NCBI GenBank assembly: GCA_001512785.1
Contig: LFSQ01000124.1
Coordinates: forward strand, 1 to 46,776
Reading direction: 5' to 3'
Source of the DNA: Syntrophomonas sp. DTU019
GTDB lineage: Bacteria > Bacillota > Syntrophomonadia > Syntrophomonadales > Syntrophomonadaceae
Length of the DNA stretch: 46,776 bases
A program made the position numbers and the translations under genes. The notes under the pieces are model-generated. The model saw nothing but the letters and a program-made list of their open reading frames with translations. It ran no database searches and was not told the DNA's origin. Below are positions 7,861 through 15,833 of this stretch, piece by piece (positions within the stretch are counted from its first letter, which is position 1; each line of letters opens with the position of its first letter).

Positions 7861-9696
7861 TTACTCCAGGTTGAATACCTTGAAGCGATCGGAATTCAAC
7901 CTCACCTCAGCGCTGCCGCTGCCGTAATAACTTACCGTTACAGAAACATTGGTTCCTGCTCTATGGGTTTGCTTGTACACCTGACGGGTACCCTCAGCGT
8001 CACTGACCCTGATTTCTACCTGATATTGTTCTTCTTTGGTTGGCAGGGTAAACTCCAGTGTTTCGGTCTTATGAGTCTTCTTGATACCATCGCTCACTAC
8101 CAGGTTGACGGTACTCCCCTGTTCGATCAAAACCCCTGAGGTGGTATCCTGGGATATCACTATGTCCTTTTTGTAGGTGCTGCTTTCCTGCCGGGTGATT
8201 TTGCCCGGTATTAAACCATCCTCCTCCAGCCTTTTTTTGGCTTCTTCCAGGCTCAAACCGACCAGATTGCGCATCGGGACCTTAGGCGGGGCCTTGCCTT
8301 TGCTGACCATAAGGTCGACTTTGGTGCCTTTGATCGCTTCTCCGCCAGCAACGGGGCTCTGCGAGATAACCAATCCCAGCTGATAGCGATCATCATAACT
8401 CTGGCTCACTGAACCCATGAGCAGACCGCTGTTGCGAATCTGAATCTCAGCATCTCCTTGAGAAAGCCCCACCACATTAGGAACAGCGACCATTTCCGGG
8501 CCTTTTGACAGTATCACCGAGATTTCCCGGCCGGTCTTAACTGTCTGCTCAGCGGGCGGATCCTGTGAAATGATCAGATCCCTGGCAACCTCATCGCTGA
8601 AATTGTGCCCGGCTACTGCTATTTTCAAGCCCACCGCATCCAGCTTCTCGGTGGCTTCCTTCATATCCAGGCCTTTGACATCAGGTACCTGAACCTCCTT
8701 GCCGAATATACTGCCGCCCATGACCCACCATATTCCGGATAACAGCCCCAAAATGGCCACTGCAATGATGGTCAAACCAGCCGGGCGTAGCTTGCGCCGG
8801 GTATTTGGTTTTTTATTGCCGGCTTGAATAGGGCTCATAATAATAGTGGCTCCGTTGCGATCCTTCCTTATTCTGCTCACTGATTCGTCCAGGTCAATCA
8901 GCGCATCACGCATTTCTTCAGCACTGCTGAAGCGATGTGCAGGTAGTTTTTCCATAGCTTTGAGGGTAATCTCCGACAAAGCCTTCCCTACCGCCGGATT
9001 GATTTCTACCGGCGGAACAGGCTCGTCGTAAATGTGCCTGAAAGCCAACGTAATGGGACTCTCCGCATTAAAAGGAGGCCTGCCGGTCAGCATTTCGTAC
9101 AACACGCAGCCCAGAGAGTAAATATCGGTGGCCGGGGTAACCGGTTCAGCTTTGGCCTGTTCCGGGGATATGTAGTGTACGGTACCGACCAGATCCCGGG
9201 CAAAGGTAAGGGTTTTTTTGTTGATGGCCTGGGCAATGCCGAAATCCGCCACCTTGACAATGCCTTTTTTGGTTATCAATATATTGTGTGGTTTTATATC
9301 ACGGTGAATTATCCCGTTTTCATGAGCATGGTGTATGCCTTCGCAGATCATGATAGCGATCTCTGCAGCCCTGTCAGGTGCGAGCGGGGCTTCTGCGGCG
9401 ATGATTTCCTGCAAGGTCTGGCCTTCGATATATTCCATGACAATGTAATGCACATTGCCTTCCTGACCGACGTCAAATATATTTACTATGTTGGGGTGTG
9501 ATAGGCTGGCCGCAGCCAGGGCTTCGGTTTTAAAGCTCTGCACGAAAACCTGGTCCTGCGAATATTCTTCCTTGAGGATTTTGACCGCAACAATACGGTC
9601 CAGGCTCTTGCAGTGGGCTTTATATACGATGGCCATACCGCCTTCGCCTATCTCCTCAAGGAGTTCATATCGTCCACCCAAAACCTTATCTTTCAC
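7861..9696 (-). CDS. prkC: Ser/Thr protein kinase with PASTA domains
   Basis: Membrane kinase that senses muropeptides or lipid II outside the cell and phosphorylates cytoplasmic targets; in spores the family signals germination. The cytoplasmic kinase domain covers about 1-270, with glycine loop IGEGGMA, invariant Lys in VAVKIL, HRDIKPHN, DFG and the SPEQ of the activation segment end. One TM helix lies near 308-330. Three PASTA repeats follow (about 337-400, 401-470, 473-538), each with a 'VPxxxGLxxxxA' start, then a beta-rich tail of about 75 residues. GTG 9696 is preceded by AGGAGG. The cognate phosphatase gene lies directly upstream, 12 nt away. Confidence 0.96.
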   Translation of the reverse strand: MKDKVLGGRYELLEEIGEGGMAIVYKAHCKSLDRIVAVKILKEEYSQDQVFVQSFKTEALAAASLSHPNIVNIFDVGQEGNVHYIVMEYIEGQTLQEIIAAEAPLAPDRAAEIAIMICEGIHHAHENGIIHRDIKPHNILITKKGIVKVADFGIAQAINKKTLTFARDLVGTVHYISPEQAKAEPVTPATDIYSLGCVLYEMLTGRPPFNAESPITLAFRHIYDEPVPPVEINPAVGKALSEITLKAMEKLPAHRFSSAEEMRDALIDLDESVSRIRKDRNGATIIMSPIQAGNKKPNTRRKLRPAGLTIIAVAILGLLSGIWWVMGGSIFGKEVQVPDVKGLDMKEATEKLDAVGLKIAVAGHNFSDEVARDLIISQDPPAEQTVKTGREISVILSKGPEMVAVPNVVGLSQGDAEIQIRNSGLLMGSVSQSYDDRYQLGLVISQSPVAGGEAIKGTKVDLMVSKGKAPPKVPMRNLVGLSLEEAKKRLEEDGLIPGKITRQESSTYKKDIVISQDTTSGVLIEQGSTVNLVVSDGIKKTHKTETLEFTLPTKEEQYQVEIRVSDAEGTRQVYKQTHRAGTNVSVTVSYYGSGSAEVRLNSDRFKVFNLE

Positions 9697-9708
9697 TAGT
9701 GTAACCTC

Positions 9709-10422
9709 CTAGTCGATGAGTAGAAGTATGAGGGTTATATTGTCATAACCGCCTCTGGCCAGTGCTGTTTGTACCATTTCCCGAGCAATTTTATCGAGAT
9801 CACGGGGATATTCCTGATAAATCGCCAGCATATCCTGCGGAGTCAACAAGTCACTCAGGCCGTCACTGCAGATTAAAATCGCATCACCGGAAGAAAGAGG
9901 AACCTCGCAGCTGTCCACCTGTACCTGTGGGGCAATGCCAACCGCCCGGGTTAATATGTGATTATAAGCGCAGCTGCGACATTCCTCTTCACTGAGCAAC
10001 CCCTTACTCACCATCTGTTCAGCCAGGGTATGATCCCGACTGAGTTTTTCAATGTGATTATTGCTAATGCGAAATAATGCACTATCTCCAACATGACCCA
10101 TAAACAAGCGGTTTTCCCCTATTAAAGCCACTGTAGCGGTGGTTCCCATACCACGCAGGTCGGGATTGCCCTGGCTGGCTTCCCAGACCTTGTGGTTGGC
10201 CTGCTGTATGGCACCTTCCACCAGGTTGATTGACTGGTCTGAAGGGTTTGCTTTTATCCAGGCATGAATGGTTCGCACCGCCAAACGAGAGGCCACATCG
10301 CCGCCGCGATGCCCCCCCATTCCGTCACAAACCGCGAATAAGCCCCTGGCGGTATCAACCAGGTAGCTGTCTTCATTTCTTGACCTAATATTGCCCGTAT
10401 CGGTTACTATACTTACTTTCAT
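9709..10422 (-). CDS. prpC: PP2C-type protein phosphatase partner of PrkC
   Basis: Metal-dependent Ser/Thr phosphatase that reverses PrkC phosphorylation. Motifs in order: TDTGNIRSRNEDS, CDGMGGHRGGD (metal-binding Asp), GTTATVALI, VGDSALFRI, SRDHTLAEQ, CSDGLSDLLT and GGYDNITL. I choose ATG 10422 (237 residues, SD AGGGTGG) because the family normally begins about five residues before TDTG. An ATG at 10497 touching the rlmN stop would add 25 residues with no family match; coupling from there cannot be excluded. The gene has an intact seven-G run in the GMGGH codons. Confidence 0.94.
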   Translation of the reverse strand: MKVSIVTDTGNIRSRNEDSYLVDTARGLFAVCDGMGGHRGGDVASRLAVRTIHAWIKANPSDQSINLVEGAIQQANHKVWEASQGNPDLRGMGTTATVALIGENRLFMGHVGDSALFRISNNHIEKLSRDHTLAEQMVSKGLLSEEECRSCAYNHILTRAVGIAPQVQVDSCEVPLSSGDAILICSDGLSDLLTPQDMLAIYQEYPRDLDKIAREMVQTALARGGYDNITLILLLID

Positions 10423-10496
10423 AATCCACCCTGAACTGTCGAGATGGGGCCAAAAAGCTGACCCCGGTTTATTAAAGGATGGCCTCCCTGTCCCCA

Positions 10497-11567
10497 TTAA
10501 ACTGGCTTCACCGCCAGCTGTCCACAGGCTGCTTTGATATCGCTGCCATGTTCTTCGCGTATGGTCACGTTCAATCCCAGGGCAACAAGCCAGTCATAAA
10601 ACTGCTTGACTTGGTTGGGGGCTGGCCTGTTGTATGGCAAACCGTCTACTTCATTATAGGGAATTAGATTAACATTAGCCAAGAAAGGTTTTATAAGTTT
10701 TACCAGGTTTTCTGCGTCTTTGCGGCTGATATTAACCCCATCAAGCATGATATACTCGAATGTAACCCTGCGGCCGGTCTTTTCAATATAGGTGTTAACC
10801 GCCGCCATCAGTGTTTTTAAGGGGTATTTCTTATTTATCGGCACCAGCTCATCGCGCAGCCGGTCATCGGCAGCATGCAGCGAAATAGCCAGAGTCACCT
10901 GTAAATCCGTCTCCGCCAGGCGCAAAATGCCATTGGCTTCCCCGCAGGTGGAAATGGTGATATGCCGCTGGCCCAGCTTAATGCCGCGGGGATCATTCAT
11001 TATCTGTATGGCCTTGATTACCTGCGCAAAGTTGAGCAAAGGCTCGCCCATGCCCATGAATACGACATTGCTTATCAGAGGGTCCTGGGGGTTTTTCAAG
11101 CGGCGCTTCAGTTCACGCCTGGAGCCCAGCAGCTGACCTACTATTTCGCAGGCCGCCAGATTGCGCTGAAACACGCCCTGACCGGTGGCGCAAAAAGCGC
11201 AGCGAAAAGGACATCCCACCTGTGAAGAAACACACAGGGTGTAATGCCCGTTCAAGTTGCTTGATTGGGGAATCAGCACCGTCTCCACCCTTTTTTTATC
11301 ATTCATCTCCATCAGGAATTTGCGGGTGCCGTCTGCTGAAACCCGTTGTTTTAGAACCCGGGGAATGGAAATGCGTGCTACTGCATCCAATTGCTGGCGG
11401 AGTTCACGGGGGATATCGCTCATTTCATAAAAAGAACAGCAATCTTTTACGTAAATCCAGCGGTGCAACTGGCGGCCGCGGAAGCGCGGCTGCCCCATCT
11501 TGACCGCAAATTCTTCCAGCTCCAGCATGTTCATCCCCAGGAGTTCGGTTTTTTTCATACTATTCAT
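10497..11567 (-). CDS. rlmN: Dual-specificity 23S rRNA (A2503) / tRNA (A37) C2-methyltransferase
   Basis: Radical SAM enzyme that methylates C2 of A2503 in 23S rRNA and A37 in some tRNAs. The 4Fe-4S cysteines lie in CPFRCAFC (119, 123, 126), followed by GMGEPLLN. The resolving cysteine near the C-terminus (about Cys348, in KAACGQLA) is present. N-terminal accessory domain about 1-95. The 356-residue length is standard. ATG 11567 has AGGAG 8 nt upstream and overlaps the end of rsmB by 8 bases, which supports coupled translation of two rRNA modification enzymes. Confidence 0.96.
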   Translation of the reverse strand: MNSMKKTELLGMNMLELEEFAVKMGQPRFRGRQLHRWIYVKDCCSFYEMSDIPRELRQQLDAVARISIPRVLKQRVSADGTRKFLMEMNDKKRVETVLIPQSSNLNGHYTLCVSSQVGCPFRCAFCATGQGVFQRNLAACEIVGQLLGSRRELKRRLKNPQDPLISNVVFMGMGEPLLNFAQVIKAIQIMNDPRGIKLGQRHITISTCGEANGILRLAETDLQVTLAISLHAADDRLRDELVPINKKYPLKTLMAAVNTYIEKTGRRVTFEYIMLDGVNISRKDAENLVKLIKPFLANVNLIPYNEVDGLPYNRPAPNQVKQFYDWLVALGLNVTIREEHGSDIKAACGQLAVKPV

Positions 11568-12972
11568 GGCCTTTTCTCCTCATTAAAGCATAAAACATGC
11601 CGTCACAATGATATCGTCCCGGCATAAGGGTCAGGCATCCCCGCCGGGCCTTTTCACTATCCTCGGCTGTCAGGGGAAAGAATCCAATATTCTCCGCAAA
11701 TCCCTGCAGCCCAAAAGGGGCGGCCTGCAAAAATCGAGCTATGACCTGCTCATTTTCCGCCGGATTGATGGTACAGGTGCTGTACAAGAGCAGCCCGCCG
11801 GCTTTAAGCAGTCCGGCCGCAGCCTGTAAAAGCCTGAATTGCAGCTCGGGCAGGTTTGTTACCGCTTCCTGGCTCAAGCGCCACCTGGCATCGGCCCGGC
11901 GGTTTAAGACCCCCCAGCCTGAGCAGGGGGCATCCAACAGGACCCGCTCCGCTAAAGGAAGAGCAGGGCCAAGGGTTGTTATATCGCTCTGTAAGGGCTG
12001 CACGCTTTTTATTCCCAGCCTCTGACAATTGGCTTTCAACAGCCCCAGCTTATGAGCATGCAGTTCTACCGCAATTATCCTGCCCTGATCGTTCATCCAT
12101 TCCGCCATATGAGTGCTTTTGCCGCCTACCCCGGCCCCCAGGTCATACACCAGTCCTTCCGGGGGTGGATCGAGAATAGCCGCAGCCAGCATGGAACCCT
12201 CATTTTGCAGGTAGAACAGCCCCTCACCATATGAATTCAGCTCACTCACCGGCTGTTTCAATTCCCTGATATGGATCGACCAGGGGGTATAGCGGCCCGC
12301 TTCAGCCCTCACCCTTTCCTGCCTGAGCCTGTCCAGAAGCCCGGGCTTATCAACCTTTAAGCGATTGACCCGCGCTACCACCGGCGGCGGCGAGTTTAAA
12401 TAGCTCAACAGTTCCTCAAGCTCGCTGTTGTCAACCAGCCTGGCAAATTCCTCTACCAGCCAATCCGGATAGGAGTATCTGAGGGCCATATGCTGCAAAT
12501 GGTCTTCCGCCGGGAAATGAACCTTTTCCGGGCTGCGCAGGTAATTGCGCAATACCCCGTTGACAACCGCTGCCAGCTTTCTGCCCGCTTTGCGGGTGGC
12601 CAGCTTCACTGCGTCATCTACACAGGCATAAGCGGGAATTCTATCCATAAATCGCAGTTGGTATAATGATATGCGCAGCACATTGCGTATCCAGGGCTGT
12701 TGTTTGCTTACCGGTTTGGTCAAAAACAGGTCAAGCACCCAGTCGAGGTGCCTGACCATACGTACGGTTCCATTTACTATCTCTGTAACCAGATGGCGGT
12801 CAGCCCAGTTTAAGGTACTCGCGCGCAGGGCATGTTCCAGGGCCAGGTTTGCATAGCGGCCTTTTTCCAGGACCTCATACACAGTTTCCAAAGCGGTGAG
12901 ACGCGCTTTTTCTCCTGAAGCTGCCGGACACGATTGAGTCCCTTCACATGGTGCAGATTCTTTAATCGTCAT
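11560..12972 (-). CDS. rsmB: 16S rRNA m5C967 methyltransferase
   Basis: Methylates cytosine 967 (E. coli numbering) of 16S rRNA. An N-terminal NusB-like RNA-binding domain (about 20-160) is followed by a Rossmann methyltransferase domain. The SAM site VYDLGAGVGGKSTHMA, motif IV LLDAPCSGWG and the catalytic cysteine in YSTCTINPAEN are visible. At 470 residues it is slightly longer than the Bacillus protein, with a non-conserved leader of about 20 residues. ATG 12972 overlaps the upstream protease gene by 11 bases, and GGGGGG serves as a close SD. Confidence 0.94.
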   Translation of the reverse strand: MTIKESAPCEGTQSCPAASGEKARLTALETVYEVLEKGRYANLALEHALRASTLNWADRHLVTEIVNGTVRMVRHLDWVLDLFLTKPVSKQQPWIRNVLRISLYQLRFMDRIPAYACVDDAVKLATRKAGRKLAAVVNGVLRNYLRSPEKVHFPAEDHLQHMALRYSYPDWLVEEFARLVDNSELEELLSYLNSPPPVVARVNRLKVDKPGLLDRLRQERVRAEAGRYTPWSIHIRELKQPVSELNSYGEGLFYLQNEGSMLAAAILDPPPEGLVYDLGAGVGGKSTHMAEWMNDQGRIIAVELHAHKLGLLKANCQRLGIKSVQPLQSDITTLGPALPLAERVLLDAPCSGWGVLNRRADARWRLSQEAVTNLPELQFRLLQAAAGLLKAGGLLLYSTCTINPAENEQVIARFLQAAPFGLQGFAENIGFFPLTAEDSEKARRGCLTLMPGRYHCDGMFYALMRRKGHE

Positions 12973-13636
12973 TGCCCCCCATAAAAATCAACAGATAGTA
13001 CAACAGGTTTGCTACCGCCGATATGGTAGCCGCCAAGTAGGTCAGAGCAGCCGCACCTAAAACCTGTTTGACCATGGGAATTTCATCGTTGCTCACCAAC
13101 CCGGCTGCGCTCAGTTCAGCCACTGCGCGCTGTGAGGCATTTATCTCCACCGGCAGGGTTACCACATGGAAAAGAACTACCAGGCTGAACAGAATGATGC
13201 CGGCCAGGATCAAGCTGGGGCTGCGCATGATAAAACCGAGCAGCAATATCGGAAATGAGGCCGATGAGGCAAAATTGCTCACCGGCACTATGCTGTGCCG
13301 CAGTTCGAGCAGGCCGTAACGCTGGTGATGCTGAATGGCATGCCCGCTTTCATGAGCAGCTACCCCTATAGCTGCCAGGGAATTGTTGCCATACACGGTC
13401 TCCGAAAGCCGTACCGCACGTGCCCGGGGATCATAATGATCCGACAGTGAGCCCGGTACAGCTTCTATAGCTATGTGCCCCATCTGGTTGCGCCGCAGTA
13501 TGGTTGCGGCCGCTTCCCGACCGGTAATGCCTCGCTGCGATCTTACCTGTGAATATCTTTCGAAAGTGGTTTTAATCTTAAACTGTGCATATAGCGATAA
13601 TGCCAGGGCCGGTAATATAAACAACAGATAAGTCAT
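12962..13636 (-). CDS. YugP-type membrane zinc metallopeptidase
   Basis: Small integral membrane protein (224 residues) with a zinc-protease motif HESGH (AAHESGHAIQH), four likely membrane helices (near 3-20, 125-145, 148-170 and 200-218) and a conserved region between about 70 and 120. This matches the YugP / DUF-type neutral zinc metallopeptidase family, found in many Firmicutes next to fmt and rsmB; substrates are not established. ATG 13636 overlaps the TGA of the DUF116 gene (ATGA) and has AAAGGAGG at good spacing. An upstream TTG in the same frame is less likely. Confidence 0.88.
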   Translation of the reverse strand: MTYLLFILPALALSLYAQFKIKTTFERYSQVRSQRGITGREAAATILRRNQMGHIAIEAVPGSLSDHYDPRARAVRLSETVYGNNSLAAIGVAAHESGHAIQHHQRYGLLELRHSIVPVSNFASSASFPILLLGFIMRSPSLILAGIILFSLVVLFHVVTLPVEINASQRAVAELSAAGLVSNDEIPMVKQVLGAAALTYLAATISAVANLLYYLLIFMGGNDD

Positions 13637-14391
13637 AAACAACCTCCTTTGCTAATCGTCAACAGAGCTCTCTCTATCTCTGCCACATCAACATCGGTAT
13701 TCAGACAAGGACCATGCGGTCTGCAGTTTAAAACCCCCAGAACCGGAAGTTCGCCGGTGTCCTGAATCCCGGCCGACAGGTCGCGCTCGCAGGCTACAGC
13801 GATCACCGCCTTGGGTTTAGTCTCTTTAATCCATTTTCTGGCCAATGTGCCGCCGGTAGCGACCCTCAGCTTGACGCGGTATTGTTCCGCCAATTCCTTC
13901 AAAGCACCGATTTTACACTTACCGCAATTCCTGCAATTATTTATGTCAATAGTAATCTTAAACTTGCATTCCGAGTTCTGCAGGCAGTGGGGCAGCAAAA
14001 TCATAATGTCCTGGCATCGCAAGGCCAGGTTTTTGTTGCCTACTAAATAGTTATTCACAGATATGAACGACTTGAGGATTTTATCCTTATCAATGCCAAA
14101 AAACCTGCCGGTCAATAAAGTCAGGGGAAACAGCATGCCATTGGCCCACTGGGTCAGGGTTTCCAAAGAGGGAAACGATTTGCAGCGGATTATCATCATC
14201 ACTATAGCCAGTATGCCCAATCCCAGGACGGCAAATATGACTGCGGCGATAACCAGCATACCTATGAGCAACACCTGGTTAACCAGGATATCACGATGGG
14301 TGAAAATGTACCAGACAAGGGCAGCTATGCCTATCACCATTATCAGGCTAAATCCCAGCAGCCCGACATAAAGACGCTTTTTGGCTTGCAT
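13633..14391 (-). CDS. DUF116 family membrane protein with cysteine clusters
   Basis: 252 residues. Two strongly hydrophobic segments sit at the N-terminus (about 8-30 and 38-66), so the C-terminal domain is probably cytoplasmic and membrane-attached. That domain has a CRNCGKCKIG cluster, a lone Cys in ACERDL, and CRPHGPC near the end, which suggests metal or iron-sulfur binding. These features fit the uncharacterised DUF116 family, commonly located beside fmt in Clostridia. ATG 14391 (SD AGGAAAAGG) lies 10 nt after fmt; an extension to 14580 would run through fmt in another frame and is rejected. Confidence 0.85.
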   Translation of the reverse strand: MQAKKRLYVGLLGFSLIMVIGIAALVWYIFTHRDILVNQVLLIGMLVIAAVIFAVLGLGILAIVMMIIRCKSFPSLETLTQWANGMLFPLTLLTGRFFGIDKDKILKSFISVNNYLVGNKNLALRCQDIMILLPHCLQNSECKFKITIDINNCRNCGKCKIGALKELAEQYRVKLRVATGGTLARKWIKETKPKAVIAVACERDLSAGIQDTGELPVLGVLNCRPHGPCLNTDVDVAEIERALLTISKGGCL

Positions 14392-14401
14392 TACCTTTTC
14401 C

Positions 14402-15331
14402 TCATCTTCCCAAAATAAGGCCTGCCGGCAGGCGCTGACCGGCCGCGAAATCAGCGGCCGCCATGCGCTTGCGGCCTTCTTTCTGCACTTCCAGCACCTC
14501 CAGGACTCCCTGCCCGGTCTGTACCAGCAGCCGGCCGGCCGCAATGGTGAGCAGGCCTGGAGTGCCCTCTGCGTCAACACTGGCTACACGGCTCTTATAA
14601 ATCTTTAATTTCTTGTCTTCTATGGTGGTATAAGCACCCGGTGTGGGGCTTAAGGCCCGAATTTGATTGTGTATCTGTTGAGCGGGATTCTGCCATGAGA
14701 TAAGCTCATCTTCCCTGCTCAAAACCGGCGCATAGGTAGCCTGACTGTGGTCCTGCTTTTCCCTGCTTGCAGTGCCGTCAGCAATGGCCCTGATGGTCTC
14801 CAGCAACAGCCCGGCCCCTGCTGCAGCCAGCCGGTCATGCAGTTCCCCATAGTTGATATCGCTGTCAACCGGTACTTCCACCTTCTTGATCATGTCACCG
14901 GTATCCAGACCTTGATCCATATACATGGTAGTAACCCCGGTAACCGTCTCCCCGGCCATCAACGCCCGCTGAATGGGGGCTGCGCCCCGGTAACGAGGCA
15001 GCAGGGAGGCGTGCACATTGATACAGCCATAGGGCGGAAGAGACAGAATCGCCGGCGGTATGATCTGCCCATAGGCTACCACCACAATCATTTCAGGCTG
15101 CCACCTGGCGATCTTTTGGATGGCAGCCTCGGACTTGATCCTGTCCGGCTGATAAACCTCCAGGTTTTTTTCCAGGGCATACTCCTTGACCGGGCTGAAA
15201 GAGAGCTTATGCCCCCGCCCGCGGGGTCTGTCCGGTTGTGTTATTACCCCTGCTATTTCCTGCCCGGAATCAATCAAGGCCTGCAAGGAAGGCAGGGCAA
15301 ATGGCGCTGTTCCCATAAAAACGATTTTCAA
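14402..15331 (-). CDS. fmt: Methionyl-tRNA formyltransferase
   Basis: Formylates initiator Met-tRNA using 10-formyl-tetrahydrofolate. The N-terminal domain begins FMGTAPFALP and holds the catalytic stretch NVHASLLPRYRGAAPIQ with its Asn-His pair and the later Asp in DTGDM; the C-terminal OB-like domain covers about 210-309. Length 309 is standard. The start is TTG 15331, with GAGGT 8 nt upstream and 9 nt after def. def and fmt together cover addition and removal of the formyl group. Confidence 0.96.
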   Translation of the reverse strand: MKIVFMGTAPFALPSLQALIDSGQEIAGVITQPDRPRGRGHKLSFSPVKEYALEKNLEVYQPDRIKSEAAIQKIARWQPEMIVVVAYGQIIPPAILSLPPYGCINVHASLLPRYRGAAPIQRALMAGETVTGVTTMYMDQGLDTGDMIKKVEVPVDSDINYGELHDRLAAAGAGLLLETIRAIADGTASREKQDHSQATYAPVLSREDELISWQNPAQQIHNQIRALSPTPGAYTTIEDKKLKIYKSRVASVDAEGTPGLLTIAAGRLLVQTGQGVLEVLEVQKEGRKRMAAADFAAGQRLPAGLILGR

Positions 15332-15340
15332 CCCTATACC

Positions 15341-15796
15341 TCAACCTTCTCTTTTGATCTCGATGGCTCTATCAATAAAAAGTATACCATCCAAATGATC
15401 GATTTCATGCTGAAATGCCTTGGCCAACAGCTCGGTGCCCTCCATTACCACCTCTTTGCCGTGGCGGTTCAGCCCTCGTACTTTGACGTACAAAGAACGC
15501 GGCACCCTTCCTATAATACCGGGTACGCTGAGGCAGCCTTCGGTGCTGGTCTTTTCACCTTCACGCTCGATTATCTCGGGGTTGATCAACTCTATATACT
15601 GTTCCCCGGTATCGATCACGATGAGGCGCTTCGGTATCCCGATCTGCGGTGCGGCCAGGCCCAGACCCTGTTCGGCATAAAGGGTGTCCCGCATATTATC
15701 CAGAACCCGCAGGATGCCGTCATTGATCTTGGTAACTGCAGCGCAGCGGGTTCTTAAGGTTTCATCGGGTAGTTTCAACACTTGGTATACAGCCAT
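15341..15796 (-). CDS. def: Peptide deformylase
   Basis: Removes the N-formyl group from new proteins. All three active-site motifs are present: GLGLAAPQIG, EGCLSVPG (metal-binding Cys) and QHEIDHLDG (two His and the catalytic Glu). The 151-residue product is a short type-1 enzyme. ATG 15796 is preferred (SD TTAGGAG 8-9 nt upstream, matching the family N-terminus MAVYQV); a start at 15820 would add eight unsupported residues. Confidence 0.96.
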   Translation of the reverse strand: MAVYQVLKLPDETLRTRCAAVTKINDGILRVLDNMRDTLYAEQGLGLAAPQIGIPKRLIVIDTGEQYIELINPEIIEREGEKTSTEGCLSVPGIIGRVPRSLYVKVRGLNRHGKEVVMEGTELLAKAFQHEIDHLDGILFIDRAIEIKREG

Positions 15797-15833
15797 TAAA
15801 CACTCTCCTAACATTAACAAATCGAATCTTCAT

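Noticed and set aside
14392-14580. N-terminal extension of the DUF116 protein by 63 residues.
   Set aside because: It runs through the end of fmt in another frame and has the Arg/Cys/Trp-rich look of a shadow frame; ATG 14391 has a good SD.
14747-15757. A 336-codon plus-strand frame antisense to fmt and def.
   Set aside because: Both genes on the minus strand are unmistakable; the long open frame is a by-product of their codon use and has no SD.
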